A stretch of 64,000 nucleotides of DNA from Streptomyces liliiviolaceus (GTDB lineage: Bacteria; Actinomycetota; Actinomycetes; Streptomycetales; Streptomycetaceae), in NCBI RefSeq assembly GCF_018070025.1, contig NZ_JAGPYQ010000001.1:2418001-2482000 (forward strand), read 5' to 3'. This document shows positions 8,163 through 16,800 of this stretch, one piece after another. The position numbers and the translations under genes are program-made. The notes below the pieces were generated by a model, which saw nothing but the letters and a program-made list of their open reading frames with translations, ran no database searches and was not told the origin of the DNA. Numbering within the stretch: the first letter of the stretch is position 1; each line of letters begins with the position of its first letter.

Positions 8163-10375
8163 TGGCACGCCGCACCAGCAAGCGCGGCGCGGGCCGGGGC
8201 GCCGTCCGGCGCCGACGCCTGCCCATGCGCTACCTGTTGCCCTCGCTCATCCTCGTCGCCCTCATGGCGATGCTGATGCTGCGCGGGTACGTACACAGCG
8301 AGATACTCGCGGACCACCGCATCCAGCCCGAGGCCGCCACCGACCGCGTACCCGAGAAGATTCTCGACGGCGGTCCCGTCATCGACACCCGGGGCGGCCG
8401 CACCAGCAGCCTCAGCGTGCCGAAGCACCATCTCGTCCTCACCTTCGACGACGGCCCGGACCCCGAGTGGACCCCCAAGGTCCTCGACGTCCTCAAGAAG
8501 CACGACGCGCACGCGGTGTTCTTCGTCACCGGCACCATGGCCTCGCGCTACCCGGCGCTCGTCCAGCGCATGGTCGACGAGGGTCACGAGATCGGGCTGC
8601 ACACCTTCAACCACCCCGACCTCTCCTACCAGTCGAAGAGCCGTATCGACTGGGAGCTGTCCCAGAACCAGCTGGCGCTCGCGGGCGCGGCCGGCATCCG
8701 TACGTCGCTGTTCCGGCCGCCGTACTCCTCGTTCGCCGACGCCATGGACGACAAGTCGTGGCCGGTGACCGAGTACATCGGCAGCCGCGGCTACCTCACC
8801 GTCGTCAACAACACCGACAGCGAGGACTGGAAGAAGCCCGGCGTCGAGACGATCATCCGCAACGCCACCCCCAAGGGCGGCAAGGGCGCCATCGTCCTCA
8901 TGCACGACTCCGGCGGCGACCGCCACCAGACCGTCGAGGCCCTCGACCGCTTCCTGCCCGACCTGCAGAAGAAGGGGTACGAGTTCGACAACCTGACCGG
9001 AGCGCTCGGCGCGCCCAGCGCCCACACCCAGGTCACCGGACTCGACCTGTGGAAGGGCAAGGCCTGGACCTGGGCGGTGCAGTTCTCCGAGAAGAGCACC
9101 GACGTCCTCGTCGTCTGTCTCGCCGTCATCGGCACGCTGGTCATCACCCGCTTCGGCCTGATGCTCGTCCTGTCGATCGCCCACGCCCGCCGCGTACGCC
9201 GGAAGAACTTCCGCTGGGGACCGGCGGTCACCGAACCGGTCTCCGTGCTGGTGCCGGCGTACAACGAGGCCAAGTGCATCGAGGCCACCGTGCGTTCGCT
9301 GGTGGCGAGCGAACAGCCCATCGAGGTCGTCGTCATCGACGACGGTTCGAGCGACGGCACCGCCCGCATCGTGGAGAACCTGCGGCTGCCGGGCGTACGC
9401 GTCGTACGCCAGCTCAACGCGGGCAAACCCGCCGCCCTCAACCGGGGCATAGCCAACGCCAAGCACGACCTCATCGTGATGATGGACGGCGACACCGTCT
9501 TCGAGCCGGCCACCGTGCGCGAACTGGTGCAGCCCTTCGGCGACCCGAGCGTGGGCGCCGTCGCGGGCAACGCCAAGGTCGGCAACCGCGACACGCTGAT
9601 CGGCGCCTGGCAGCACATCGAGTACGTGATGGGCTTCAACCTCGACCGCCGTATGTACGACATGCTGCGCTGCATGCCGACGATCCCCGGAGCCGTCGGC
9701 GCCTTCCGCCGCTCGGCCCTGGAACGCGTCGGCGGCATGAGCGAGGACACCCTCGCCGAGGACACCGACATCACGATGGCCATGCACCGCGACGGCTGGC
9801 GCGTCGTCTACGCGGAGAATGCCCGCGCGTGGACCGAGGCCCCCGAGTCCGTCCAGCAGCTGTGGTCCCAGCGCTACCGCTGGTCGTACGGCACCATGCA
9901 GGCGATCTGGAAGCACCGCAAGGCGCTCGTCGAACGGGGCCCCTCGGGCCGCTTCGGCCGCGTCGGCCTGCCCCTGATCTCCTTCTTCATGGTCCTGGCC
10001 CCGCTCCTGGCCCCCCTGATCGACGTGTTCCTGCTGTACGGGATCGTGTTCGGCCCCACCGAGAAGACGATCGGCGCCTGGCTGGGCGTCCTCGCCATCC
10101 AGGCGATCTGCGCCGCGTACGCCTTCCGGCTCGACAAGGAACGCATGACCCATCTGATCTCGCTGCCCCTGCAGCAGATCCTCTACCGCCAGCTCATGTA
10201 CGTCGTCCTGCTCCAGTCCTGGATCACCGCCCTCACCGGCGGCCGCCTGCGCTGGCAGAAACTGCGCCGCACCGGCGTGGTCGGCTCGGCCCCCGGCACG
10301 GCGGGCACCCCGGCCCCCATGCCCCGCCAGCGCGCGGAGAGCGGCAGCGGGAACGATCGGAGGCCTGTCGGATGA
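8162..10375 (+). CDS. matB: Bifunctional polysaccharide deacetylase / glycosyltransferase 2 (MatB-like)
   Basis: A 737-residue membrane enzyme. After a membrane anchor (residues 23-40) comes an extracellular NodB deacetylase domain with the metal motifs TFDDGP (94-99) and H-T-F-N-H (His147, His151). A membrane helix near 315-335 leads to a cytoplasmic GT2 domain from about 358: DDGSSDGT, MDGDT, EDTD and QRYRW, the processive beta-glycan synthase set. Further membrane segments follow. In Streptomyces this protein makes a PNAG-like beta-1,6-GlcNAc polymer that causes hyphal aggregation. ATGA overlap couples it to the acyltransferase gene. Function is strong by motif, polymer identity by homology. 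Confidence 0.9.
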   Translation: MARRTSKRGAGRGAVRRRRLPMRYLLPSLILVALMAMLMLRGYVHSEILADHRIQPEAATDRVPEKILDGGPVIDTRGGRTSSLSVPKHHLVLTFDDGPDPEWTPKVLDVLKKHDAHAVFFVTGTMASRYPALVQRMVDEGHEIGLHTFNHPDLSYQSKSRIDWELSQNQLALAGAAGIRTSLFRPPYSSFADAMDDKSWPVTEYIGSRGYLTVVNNTDSEDWKKPGVETIIRNATPKGGKGAIVLMHDSGGDRHQTVEALDRFLPDLQKKGYEFDNLTGALGAPSAHTQVTGLDLWKGKAWTWAVQFSEKSTDVLVVCLAVIGTLVITRFGLMLVLSIAHARRVRRKNFRWGPAVTEPVSVLVPAYNEAKCIEATVRSLVASEQPIEVVVIDDGSSDGTARIVENLRLPGVRVVRQLNAGKPAALNRGIANAKHDLIVMMDGDTVFEPATVRELVQPFGDPSVGAVAGNAKVGNRDTLIGAWQHIEYVMGFNLDRRMYDMLRCMPTIPGAVGAFRRSALERVGGMSEDTLAEDTDITMAMHRDGWRVVYAENARAWTEAPESVQQLWSQRYRWSYGTMQAIWKHRKALVERGPSGRFGRVGLPLISFFMVLAPLLAPLIDVFLLYGIVFGPTEKTIGAWLGVLAIQAICAAYAFRLDKERMTHLISLPLQQILYRQLMYVVLLQSWITALTGGRLRWQKLRRTGVVGSAPGTAGTPAPMPRQRAESGSGNDRRPVG

Positions 10376-11853
10376 CACACGACCAGACCACGCCTCCGGG
10401 CGGCCACCCGGAGGAGCCGCGGTACGACGCGGGTTGGGTGATGTCCCCGTTCGACACGACGGACACATCCCCTGCGGCTGACGCATCCGACGGATCGGGC
10501 GGGTTCGGCACGCGGGTTCCGGCGGAGAATCCGGGGTCCCCGTTCGAGGTCCCCTCCGCGTCCGCCGCGTCCCGGACACCGTCCGTCCCCGCTCCCACCA
10601 CTCCCGCCACTCCATCGGCTTCCTCGGCTTCTTCCGCGCCGAAGAAGGCGAGCGGCCGTGACCGCTACCTGGACCTGCTGCGCACACTGGCGCTTATCCG
10701 TGTGGTCATGTACCACCTGTTCGGCTGGGCCTGGCTGACGGTCCTCTTCCCGTCCATGGGCGTGATGTTCGCGCTCGCCGGTTCCCTGATGGCGCGCTCG
10801 CTGAAGCGCCCGGCCCTGGGCGTGATCCGCGGCCGTATCCGCAGGCTCCTGCCGCCGCTGTGGATCTTCAGCGCCGTCATGCTCGCCATGATGTTCGCCG
10901 CGGGCTGGAACATCTCCGAGGACCCCGACAACGGCGGCACCTGGGGGATGATCGAGCTCTTCAACTACATCGTCCCGATCGGCGCCCCGCCGTTCCCCTG
11001 GAGCATCGGCGACAAGTCGGGCCTCCTGGAGCAGACCTGGGCGGTCCAGTCGGCGGGCGTGCTCTGGTACCTGCGGGCGTACCTCTGGTTCGTCCTCGCG
11101 TCGCCGCTGCTCCTGTGGGCTTTCCGCAGGGCCCCGTGGCCCACGCTGCTGGCCCCGCTCGGGCTGACGGCCGTGGTCGGTACGGGCATCGTCAACATCC
11201 CCGGTGAAACGGGCAACGCCGTCTCGGACTTCGCGGTCTACGGCGGCTGCTGGGTCCTCGGGTTCGCGCACTACGAGGGCATGCTGCAGAAGATCCCGCG
11301 CTATGTGGCGGTGTCCTGCTCGACCCTGCTGATGGCCTTCGGCCTGTGGTGGGCGTCCGGCCATCTGGGCCCCGACGGCTGGGACCTGAACGACATCCCG
11401 CTCGCGCAGGCCACCTGGTCCTTCGGGTTCGTGGTCATCCTGCTCCAGTACTCCCCGTCCTGGCAGGAGCTCCCCGGCCGCCTCAAGCGCTGGGACAAGC
11501 TGGTCACGCTCTCCAACAGCCGTGCCATGACGATCTATCTGTGGCACAACCTCCTGATCATGGCGACGGTCCCGATCATCGACCAGCTCTACGACCTTCC
11601 CTTCATGAACGACGGGATGGTGAGCCTGCTGGACACCACGTACGCGCTGTGGATGTTCGTCCTGGTCTGGCCGCTTATAGGGCTCGCGATCGTGTGCGTC
11701 GGCTGGATCGAGGACCTGGCGGCGAAACGGAGTCCGCGGCTGTGGCCGACGGGCTCGAAGAAGCCGCCTTCGTCCGGCACACGCTCGGGCCCCGGCTCGG
11801 GCGCGCCGTCCCACTCCCACTCCCGGCCTCGCTCGCGGGCGCGGGCGCGCTAG
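10372..11853 (+). CDS. Acyltransferase 3 family membrane protein
   Basis: About 493 residues. The first ~95 are Pro/Ser/Ala-rich and probably disordered. From residue ~97 the acyltransferase-3 domain starts with DRYLDLLRTLALIRVVMYHLF, containing the R-x10-H pattern of this family, followed by about ten membrane segments. These enzymes move acetyl or succinyl groups onto extracytoplasmic sugars. The start ATG overlaps the matB-like stop, so O-acylation of the mat polymer is the likely job (inference). A perfect 13-bp hairpin ends the operon at 11883. The C-terminus is a basic Ser/Pro/Arg tail. Confidence 0.88.
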   Translation: MTHDQTTPPGGHPEEPRYDAGWVMSPFDTTDTSPAADASDGSGGFGTRVPAENPGSPFEVPSASAASRTPSVPAPTTPATPSASSASSAPKKASGRDRYLDLLRTLALIRVVMYHLFGWAWLTVLFPSMGVMFALAGSLMARSLKRPALGVIRGRIRRLLPPLWIFSAVMLAMMFAAGWNISEDPDNGGTWGMIELFNYIVPIGAPPFPWSIGDKSGLLEQTWAVQSAGVLWYLRAYLWFVLASPLLLWAFRRAPWPTLLAPLGLTAVVGTGIVNIPGETGNAVSDFAVYGGCWVLGFAHYEGMLQKIPRYVAVSCSTLLMAFGLWWASGHLGPDGWDLNDIPLAQATWSFGFVVILLQYSPSWQELPGRLKRWDKLVTLSNSRAMTIYLWHNLLIMATVPIIDQLYDLPFMNDGMVSLLDTTYALWMFVLVWPLIGLAIVCVGWIEDLAAKRSPRLWPTGSKKPPSSGTRSGPGSGAPSHSHSRPRSRARAR

Positions 11854-11882
11854 GGCGGCGTACTGACGGCAGATGAGTGTTT

Positions 11883-11913
11883 GCGCGGGCCAAGCAGGGA
11901 GCTTGGCCCGCGC
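11883..11913 (+). terminator. Terminator of mat-like operon
   Basis: Perfect 13-bp stem GCGCGGGCCAAGC / GCTTGGCCCGCGC around a 5-base loop, 30 bases after the acyltransferase stop, followed by a weak T-rich run (TCTGTGT). Confidence 0.8.
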
Positions 11914-12067
11914 TCTGTGTCCGCTCTCTTGCTGTGCATGTGTACCGGTATGCGGGCTTGGACCCTCATTTCGTTACCAGCTCCGCATAATTCGCTCTGG
12001 TGTCGTGCCCTGCACCCTCGGTAGCGTGGCTGCGCTCATGACCCCCTCGCCCCACCGGGAGCCGTCC

Positions 12068-12727
12068 GTGAACCGCCGTCCCACTCTGCTCGCAGCGATC
12101 ACGCTGACCGCCGCTGCGGCCTTGACGCTGTCCGCCTGCGGTGGCGACAGCGACTCCAAGGACAAGTCCAACGACAAGATCGCTGGCGCCGACACCGGCG
12201 ACAAGAAGTCGGCCTCGCCGACCGCGTCCGCTTCGACTGCCGCGGACCGCCCGAAGATCGAGCTGCCGTCGGACGTCAAGCTCACCTTCACACCCGAACA
12301 GGCGAGTGATGACGTCAAGTCCGCGGTCCTGAAGGACAACGCGGAGTTCACTCGTGCGCTCAACGCCGCCATCGTCGCCCAGGACCCCCGGCTGCCCGCC
12401 CTTGAGTACTACACGGAGGGCGAAGGTGCGGCTGCGTCCGAGCAGTGGGTGAAGGCGTTCAAGGACGCGGGCTGGACGGTCACTGGAACCGTGCGCTTCT
12501 TCGACCGGCAGGTCACGGTCAACTCCAAGAACAGTGCCTCGATCAGCTACTGCGGTGACGAGAGCAAGGGCTTCAGCAAGGTGATCAAGACCAACGAGGT
12601 CAAGGGAAGCAAAGTAACCAAGGACAGCTACATCGCCTACGGGGCGCAGGTCCAGAAGAACAAGGAAGGGGTCTGGGAACTCGTGAAGATTTCGTCCACC
12701 CGTGGGGCCGACAGGTGCCAGCCGTGA
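12068..12727 (+). CDS. Secreted lipoprotein, unknown function
   Basis: About 219 residues. GTG at 12068 gives a classic lipoprotein signal (MNRRPTLLAAITLTAAAALTLSAC, Cys24) with GGGAG eight bases upstream; an in-frame ATG at 12038 would add ten polar residues. After the Cys comes a Ser/Asp/Lys/Ala-rich linker to about residue 65, then a compact domain (EYYTEGEGAAASEQWVKAFK ... SISYCGDESKGF) with one Cys. I do not recognise the domain; its size resembles NTF2-like mycobacterial lipoproteins. The stop overlaps the start of the next secreted protein, so both are probably made together, just before the RHS toxin. Confidence 0.8.
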   Translation: MNRRPTLLAAITLTAAAALTLSACGGDSDSKDKSNDKIAGADTGDKKSASPTASASTAADRPKIELPSDVKLTFTPEQASDDVKSAVLKDNAEFTRALNAAIVAQDPRLPALEYYTEGEGAAASEQWVKAFKDAGWTVTGTVRFFDRQVTVNSKNSASISYCGDESKGFSKVIKTNEVKGSKVTKDSYIAYGAQVQKNKEGVWELVKISSTRGADRCQP

Positions 12728-13764
12728 TCCGAACTCAGCGCCTCGTCGCAATCACGATTGTGGCCGGATCGGTGTTCTGGACCCTTTCTCCCTCCGCTGT
12801 TGCCACGCAGACTCCTCCTGGCCAAGGAGGAATCGGCAACGGCCCCGGCGAAGGCCCGTCCGGCGGCGTCGACGGCGACACCATCAACTCCTCCGTCGGC
12901 GCCATCGTCTACGACCGCTCCAAGAACGGCAGCGGCGGTTCCGTCGGGCCCGTGAGGTCCACGACCGCCTGGACCCCGCCCGCCTGCTGGTACGCCCCTA
13001 AGTACACCCCCGCGCAGCTCAAGGCATACATGGAGCCGATCTGGGAGGCGGGGTCGACGGGGGATCAGTGGGACGCCGAGCAGCGCGAGAAGTACGTCAA
13101 CGGCGGTGAGTACAAGGACTTCAACAAGGAGAAGACCGGCAAGGGCTACTTCTGGGACTCGTACGTCAACGACAGCTATCCGCCGGGCTGGGACAAGTGC
13201 ACGGAGGCCCCGTTCTGGGTGGACACGGGCGACGCGCCGCCGCCCGGGATCCAGAACGCCATCACCCCCGAGATGTTGGCCCAGCTCGCGTACGGCGAGA
13301 TCAGGGTGCCCGGCACCGCGGTGAAGCTGGCTCCCGAGGGCACGACCAAGGTGAACCTGCCGACCTGGGCCTGGCTGGACGGCGCCGACTTCAAGCCGGT
13401 CTCGGTCACGGCGTCCATACCCGCGATCGGCCTCCAGGCGACCACCACCGCCGAACCGATCTCCCTCAAGATCGAGCCGGGCACCGGCGACGCCCAGACC
13501 TACCCGGCTTCCGGCGAGTGTGCGATCGGTAACGACGGCCGCATCGGAGAGCCCTATGCCAAGGGCAAGGCCGGCGAGACCCCGCCGTGCGGTGTGCGCT
13601 ACCTGCGTTCGTCGGGCGACGGCTCGTACAAGCTCCAGGCGACGGTCACGTGGAAGATCTCGTGGACGGGCACGGGCGTCAACGACCCGCAGGACCTGCC
13701 TCAGGGCGAGTTCGGCGCGGACCAGGACGTGATCGTGCAGGAGATCCAGTCGATCAACCGTTGA
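12724..13764 (+). CDS. Secreted protein of unknown function
   Basis: About 346 residues with an N-terminal signal peptide (MIRTQRLVAITIVAGSVFW...AVA). GTG at 12724 overlaps the lipoprotein stop (GTGA); GTG at 12715 is an in-frame alternative. The mature part is Gly-rich at first (GQGGIGNGPGEGPSGG), then has several Trp and Cys residues (PACWYAPKY, WDKCTEAPFWVDTG) and a beta-rich C-terminal half. It resembles an uncharacterised secreted protein often placed before T7SS- or RHS-type genes in Streptomyces (recalled, not checked). The motif CWYAPKYTPAQLKAYMEP is distinctive. No catalytic motif recognised. Confidence 0.8.
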   Translation: MIRTQRLVAITIVAGSVFWTLSPSAVATQTPPGQGGIGNGPGEGPSGGVDGDTINSSVGAIVYDRSKNGSGGSVGPVRSTTAWTPPACWYAPKYTPAQLKAYMEPIWEAGSTGDQWDAEQREKYVNGGEYKDFNKEKTGKGYFWDSYVNDSYPPGWDKCTEAPFWVDTGDAPPPGIQNAITPEMLAQLAYGEIRVPGTAVKLAPEGTTKVNLPTWAWLDGADFKPVSVTASIPAIGLQATTTAEPISLKIEPGTGDAQTYPASGECAIGNDGRIGEPYAKGKAGETPPCGVRYLRSSGDGSYKLQATVTWKISWTGTGVNDPQDLPQGEFGADQDVIVQEIQSINR

Positions 13765-13790
13765 CCGGGACGCGGCGAGTATGCGTCATG

Positions 13791-13827
13791 CCGGGGCTCC
13801 ACCTCACCACGTGAGGTGGAGCCCCGG
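13791..13827 (+). terminator. Strong hairpin terminator
   Basis: 17-bp perfect stem (13791-13807 with 13811-13827, CCGGGGCTCCACCTCAC) and a 3-base loop, 26 bases after the secreted-protein stop. It separates that operon from the RHS gene, which therefore needs its own promoter near 13830-13890. Confidence 0.85.
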
Positions 13828-13899
13828 CTGTCTGCACCGTGCGATAGCTTCGCTTGTGCGTACGGTTTCTGGTGGGCGGTCTGTGACGGGGGTTGCGGC

Positions 13900-16800
13900 G
13901 TGGCGGGGTATCGGCCGACGGACTGGCATGTGCTGGATCTGGAGAAGGATCCGACGCCGGGGGATCCGGTCCGGGTGAAGTCGTTGGCCAAGAGCCTGCA
14001 TGACTTCGCGGATGACGTGCAGGATGCGTTGCGGCTGGTGAATGGGATGGCGGGCGAGGATGCCGTCCTGACGATGGTCGGGAAGACCGCGGAGGTGTTC
14101 CGGGACGAGTTTTCCGGGGTGCCGAAGAATCTCAAGAAGCTGAAGAAGTCGTACGACCTGGCGGGGGATGCGCTGGCGGCGTACTGGCCCGAGCTTGAGC
14201 GCGCCCAGACCCTCGCCGACAAAGCCCTCGCCAAGGGGCGGGAGGCGCAGGCGGATCTGTCGTCCGCCAAGTCCAAGCTGTCGTCGGCTGATTCGTGGGT
14301 GACGCGGGCGAACAAGGAAGCGGACAAGTACAAGGACGATCCCGGGTCGGCGGGCAAGGATGTCGAGAAGCCTGATGAGGCGAAGGTGCGGGCCGCGACT
14401 CGTGACGCCCAGAGTGCGAAGGACGCGCACACCGCTGCCCAATCCGACGTGACCTCCGCGCAGAGTGCGCTGGACGCGGCGAAGAAGATGGCCGCCGATG
14501 CGCGTCAGATGCGTGAGGACGCGGCGGGGGAGGCGAAGCGCAAGCTGGACGACGCTTCCGACGCCGGCATTCCGAACCGTAAGTGGTACGAGGAGGTCGG
14601 TGACTGGTTCGTCGACAACTGGGACACCATCGTCGCGGTCTGCAAGGTCGTCGTGGCTGTCCTCGGGATCATCGCCCTCATCATCGGGGGGCCGATCCTC
14701 GGTGCGATCGTGCTGATCGCCGCGCTCGTCGTTCTCGCGGACACCCTCAACAAATATATGAAGGGGCAGGCGTCTCTTTGGGATGTGGCGTTCGCCGCCC
14801 TTGACTGCATTCCGGGGATGAAGGGGCTGACCACCCTCGGCGGGCTTGCCAAGGGGCTCAAGGGGCTCCGGACCATGAACGGGCTCAAGGCCGGGTTGAA
14901 GGGCATGGCTGCCGGGGTCCGTGGTTTGGGCAAGTCGGCTCGGGGAGCCCTCGCGGACGGAGCCAAAGGCGCGTACAACCGTCTCAAGAGCAAGATCAAG
15001 GGCTGCGGCGACCCAGTTGACGCGGCCACGGGAGAGATGTTCCTGACGGACACGGACATCGTCCTGCCCGGTGTCCTCCCGAGCGCGTTCACCCGCCGCG
15101 TAGCCTCCGGCTACCGCACCGGCTGGTGGTTCGGCCCCACCTGGTCCTCGACCATCGATCAGCGGCTCGAAGTCGACGAGAACGGCATCGTCTTCGTCAC
15201 AGAGGACGGAATGCTGCTGTCCTACCCGCACCCGGAGACGTCGCACGCCCCTGTGCTGCCCGAGGCAGGTCCCCGTTGGCCGCTGGTACGACTGGACGCC
15301 GGGGGCTACCGCATCGACGACCCGATCTCGGGGCGCACCCACCACTTCGCTGCGGTCCGGGAGCGGCTGTGCCTGCTGGAGCGGGTGTCCGACCGCAACG
15401 GCAACACGATCGAATTCGCCTACACCGCCGACGGCGCACCCAGCTCGATCCGGCATTCCGGCGGTTACCGCATCACCTTCACGGTGGAGGAGGGCCGAGT
15501 CACCGCCCTCGGTCTCGCCGGAGCGGCGGAGGACGGATCGGACCTCACGATCAAGCGGTACGGCTATACGGGCGGCGACCTCACCTCGGTCACCAACTCG
15601 TCCGGACTGCCGATGCGGTTCACGTACGACGAGCGTCTGCGCATCACGTCATGGACCGACACGAACGACAGCACCTATGAATACACGTACGACGACCGGG
15701 ATCGCTGTGTGACGCAGGGGGGCGAGGCCGGACACGTCACCAACTCCTTCTCCTACGACGGTACGGACAGTGCATGGCCGGGATGCCGCATCACCACGGT
15801 CACCTCCCCGGAAGGGGCGGTGACCCGCTTCGTCGTCAACGACAACTGCCAGGTCGTCGCGGAGGTCAACCCGCTGGGCGGCACGACTCGTACCGGCTAT
15901 GACGACCACCACCACCTCGTCTCCATGTCGGACGAGCTCGGCAGCACCACGCGTCTCGTGAACAACGCCCTCGGTCAGGCCACGGAGGTGATCTATCCCG
16001 ATGGCGCTGTCATCCGCTACGGCTTCAACGATCTGAACCTGCCCGCGTACATGGCACTGCCCGACGGCACCGGGTGGACACAGAGCTACGACGAAGCCGG
16101 CAACTGCACCGCTGTCACCGATCCGGCCGGAGTCACCACCCGCTACGCGTACACGGGGCGAGGCCACCTCTCCGCGATCACCGACGCGCTCGGTCACTCC
16201 ACGACCGTGCGATGCGATCCCGCAGGCCTGCCCCTGGAGAACATCAACCCCCTCGGCGCGGCCACCACGTGGGAACGTGATGCCTTCGGACGACCTGTCG
16301 CCCGTGTCGATCCTCTGGGCCGGGCCACTCTTTTCTCCTGGACCGTCGAGGGACTGCCCGCACGCCGTGCGGCGCCGGACGGAACAGTCGAGTCCTGGAC
16401 CTACGACGGCGAAGGCAACTGCACGAGCCACACCGACCAGATGGGCAGGGTCTCCCGCTTCGAGTACACCCACTTCGACCTGCTGACGGCTCGCACCGAC
16501 CCGGACGGCGCCCGTCACGAGTTCGGTTACGACTCTTCCCTGCGTCTCACGAGCGTCGTCAATCCCGCGGGGTTGAGCTGGGGTTACACGTACGACGCGG
16601 TCGGCAACCTCATCTCCGAAACCGACTTCGACGACCGCACGCTCGCCTACACGGTCGATGCGGCAGGGCGTTACACCGCCCGCACCAACGCACTCGGACA
16701 GACGGTGCGCTACGAGCGCGACGCACTGGGGCGAGTGGTGCGCAAGGACGTCGAGGGACGGATCACCACCTACGCCTACGGGGCGGCGGACCAGCTGTCG

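Noticed and set aside
7640..10687. About 1000-codon minus-strand frame across the mat-like operon
   Set aside because: Antisense to matA/matB, which have clear domains; the frame reads as repetitive Gly/Val/Arg/Asp-rich sequence.
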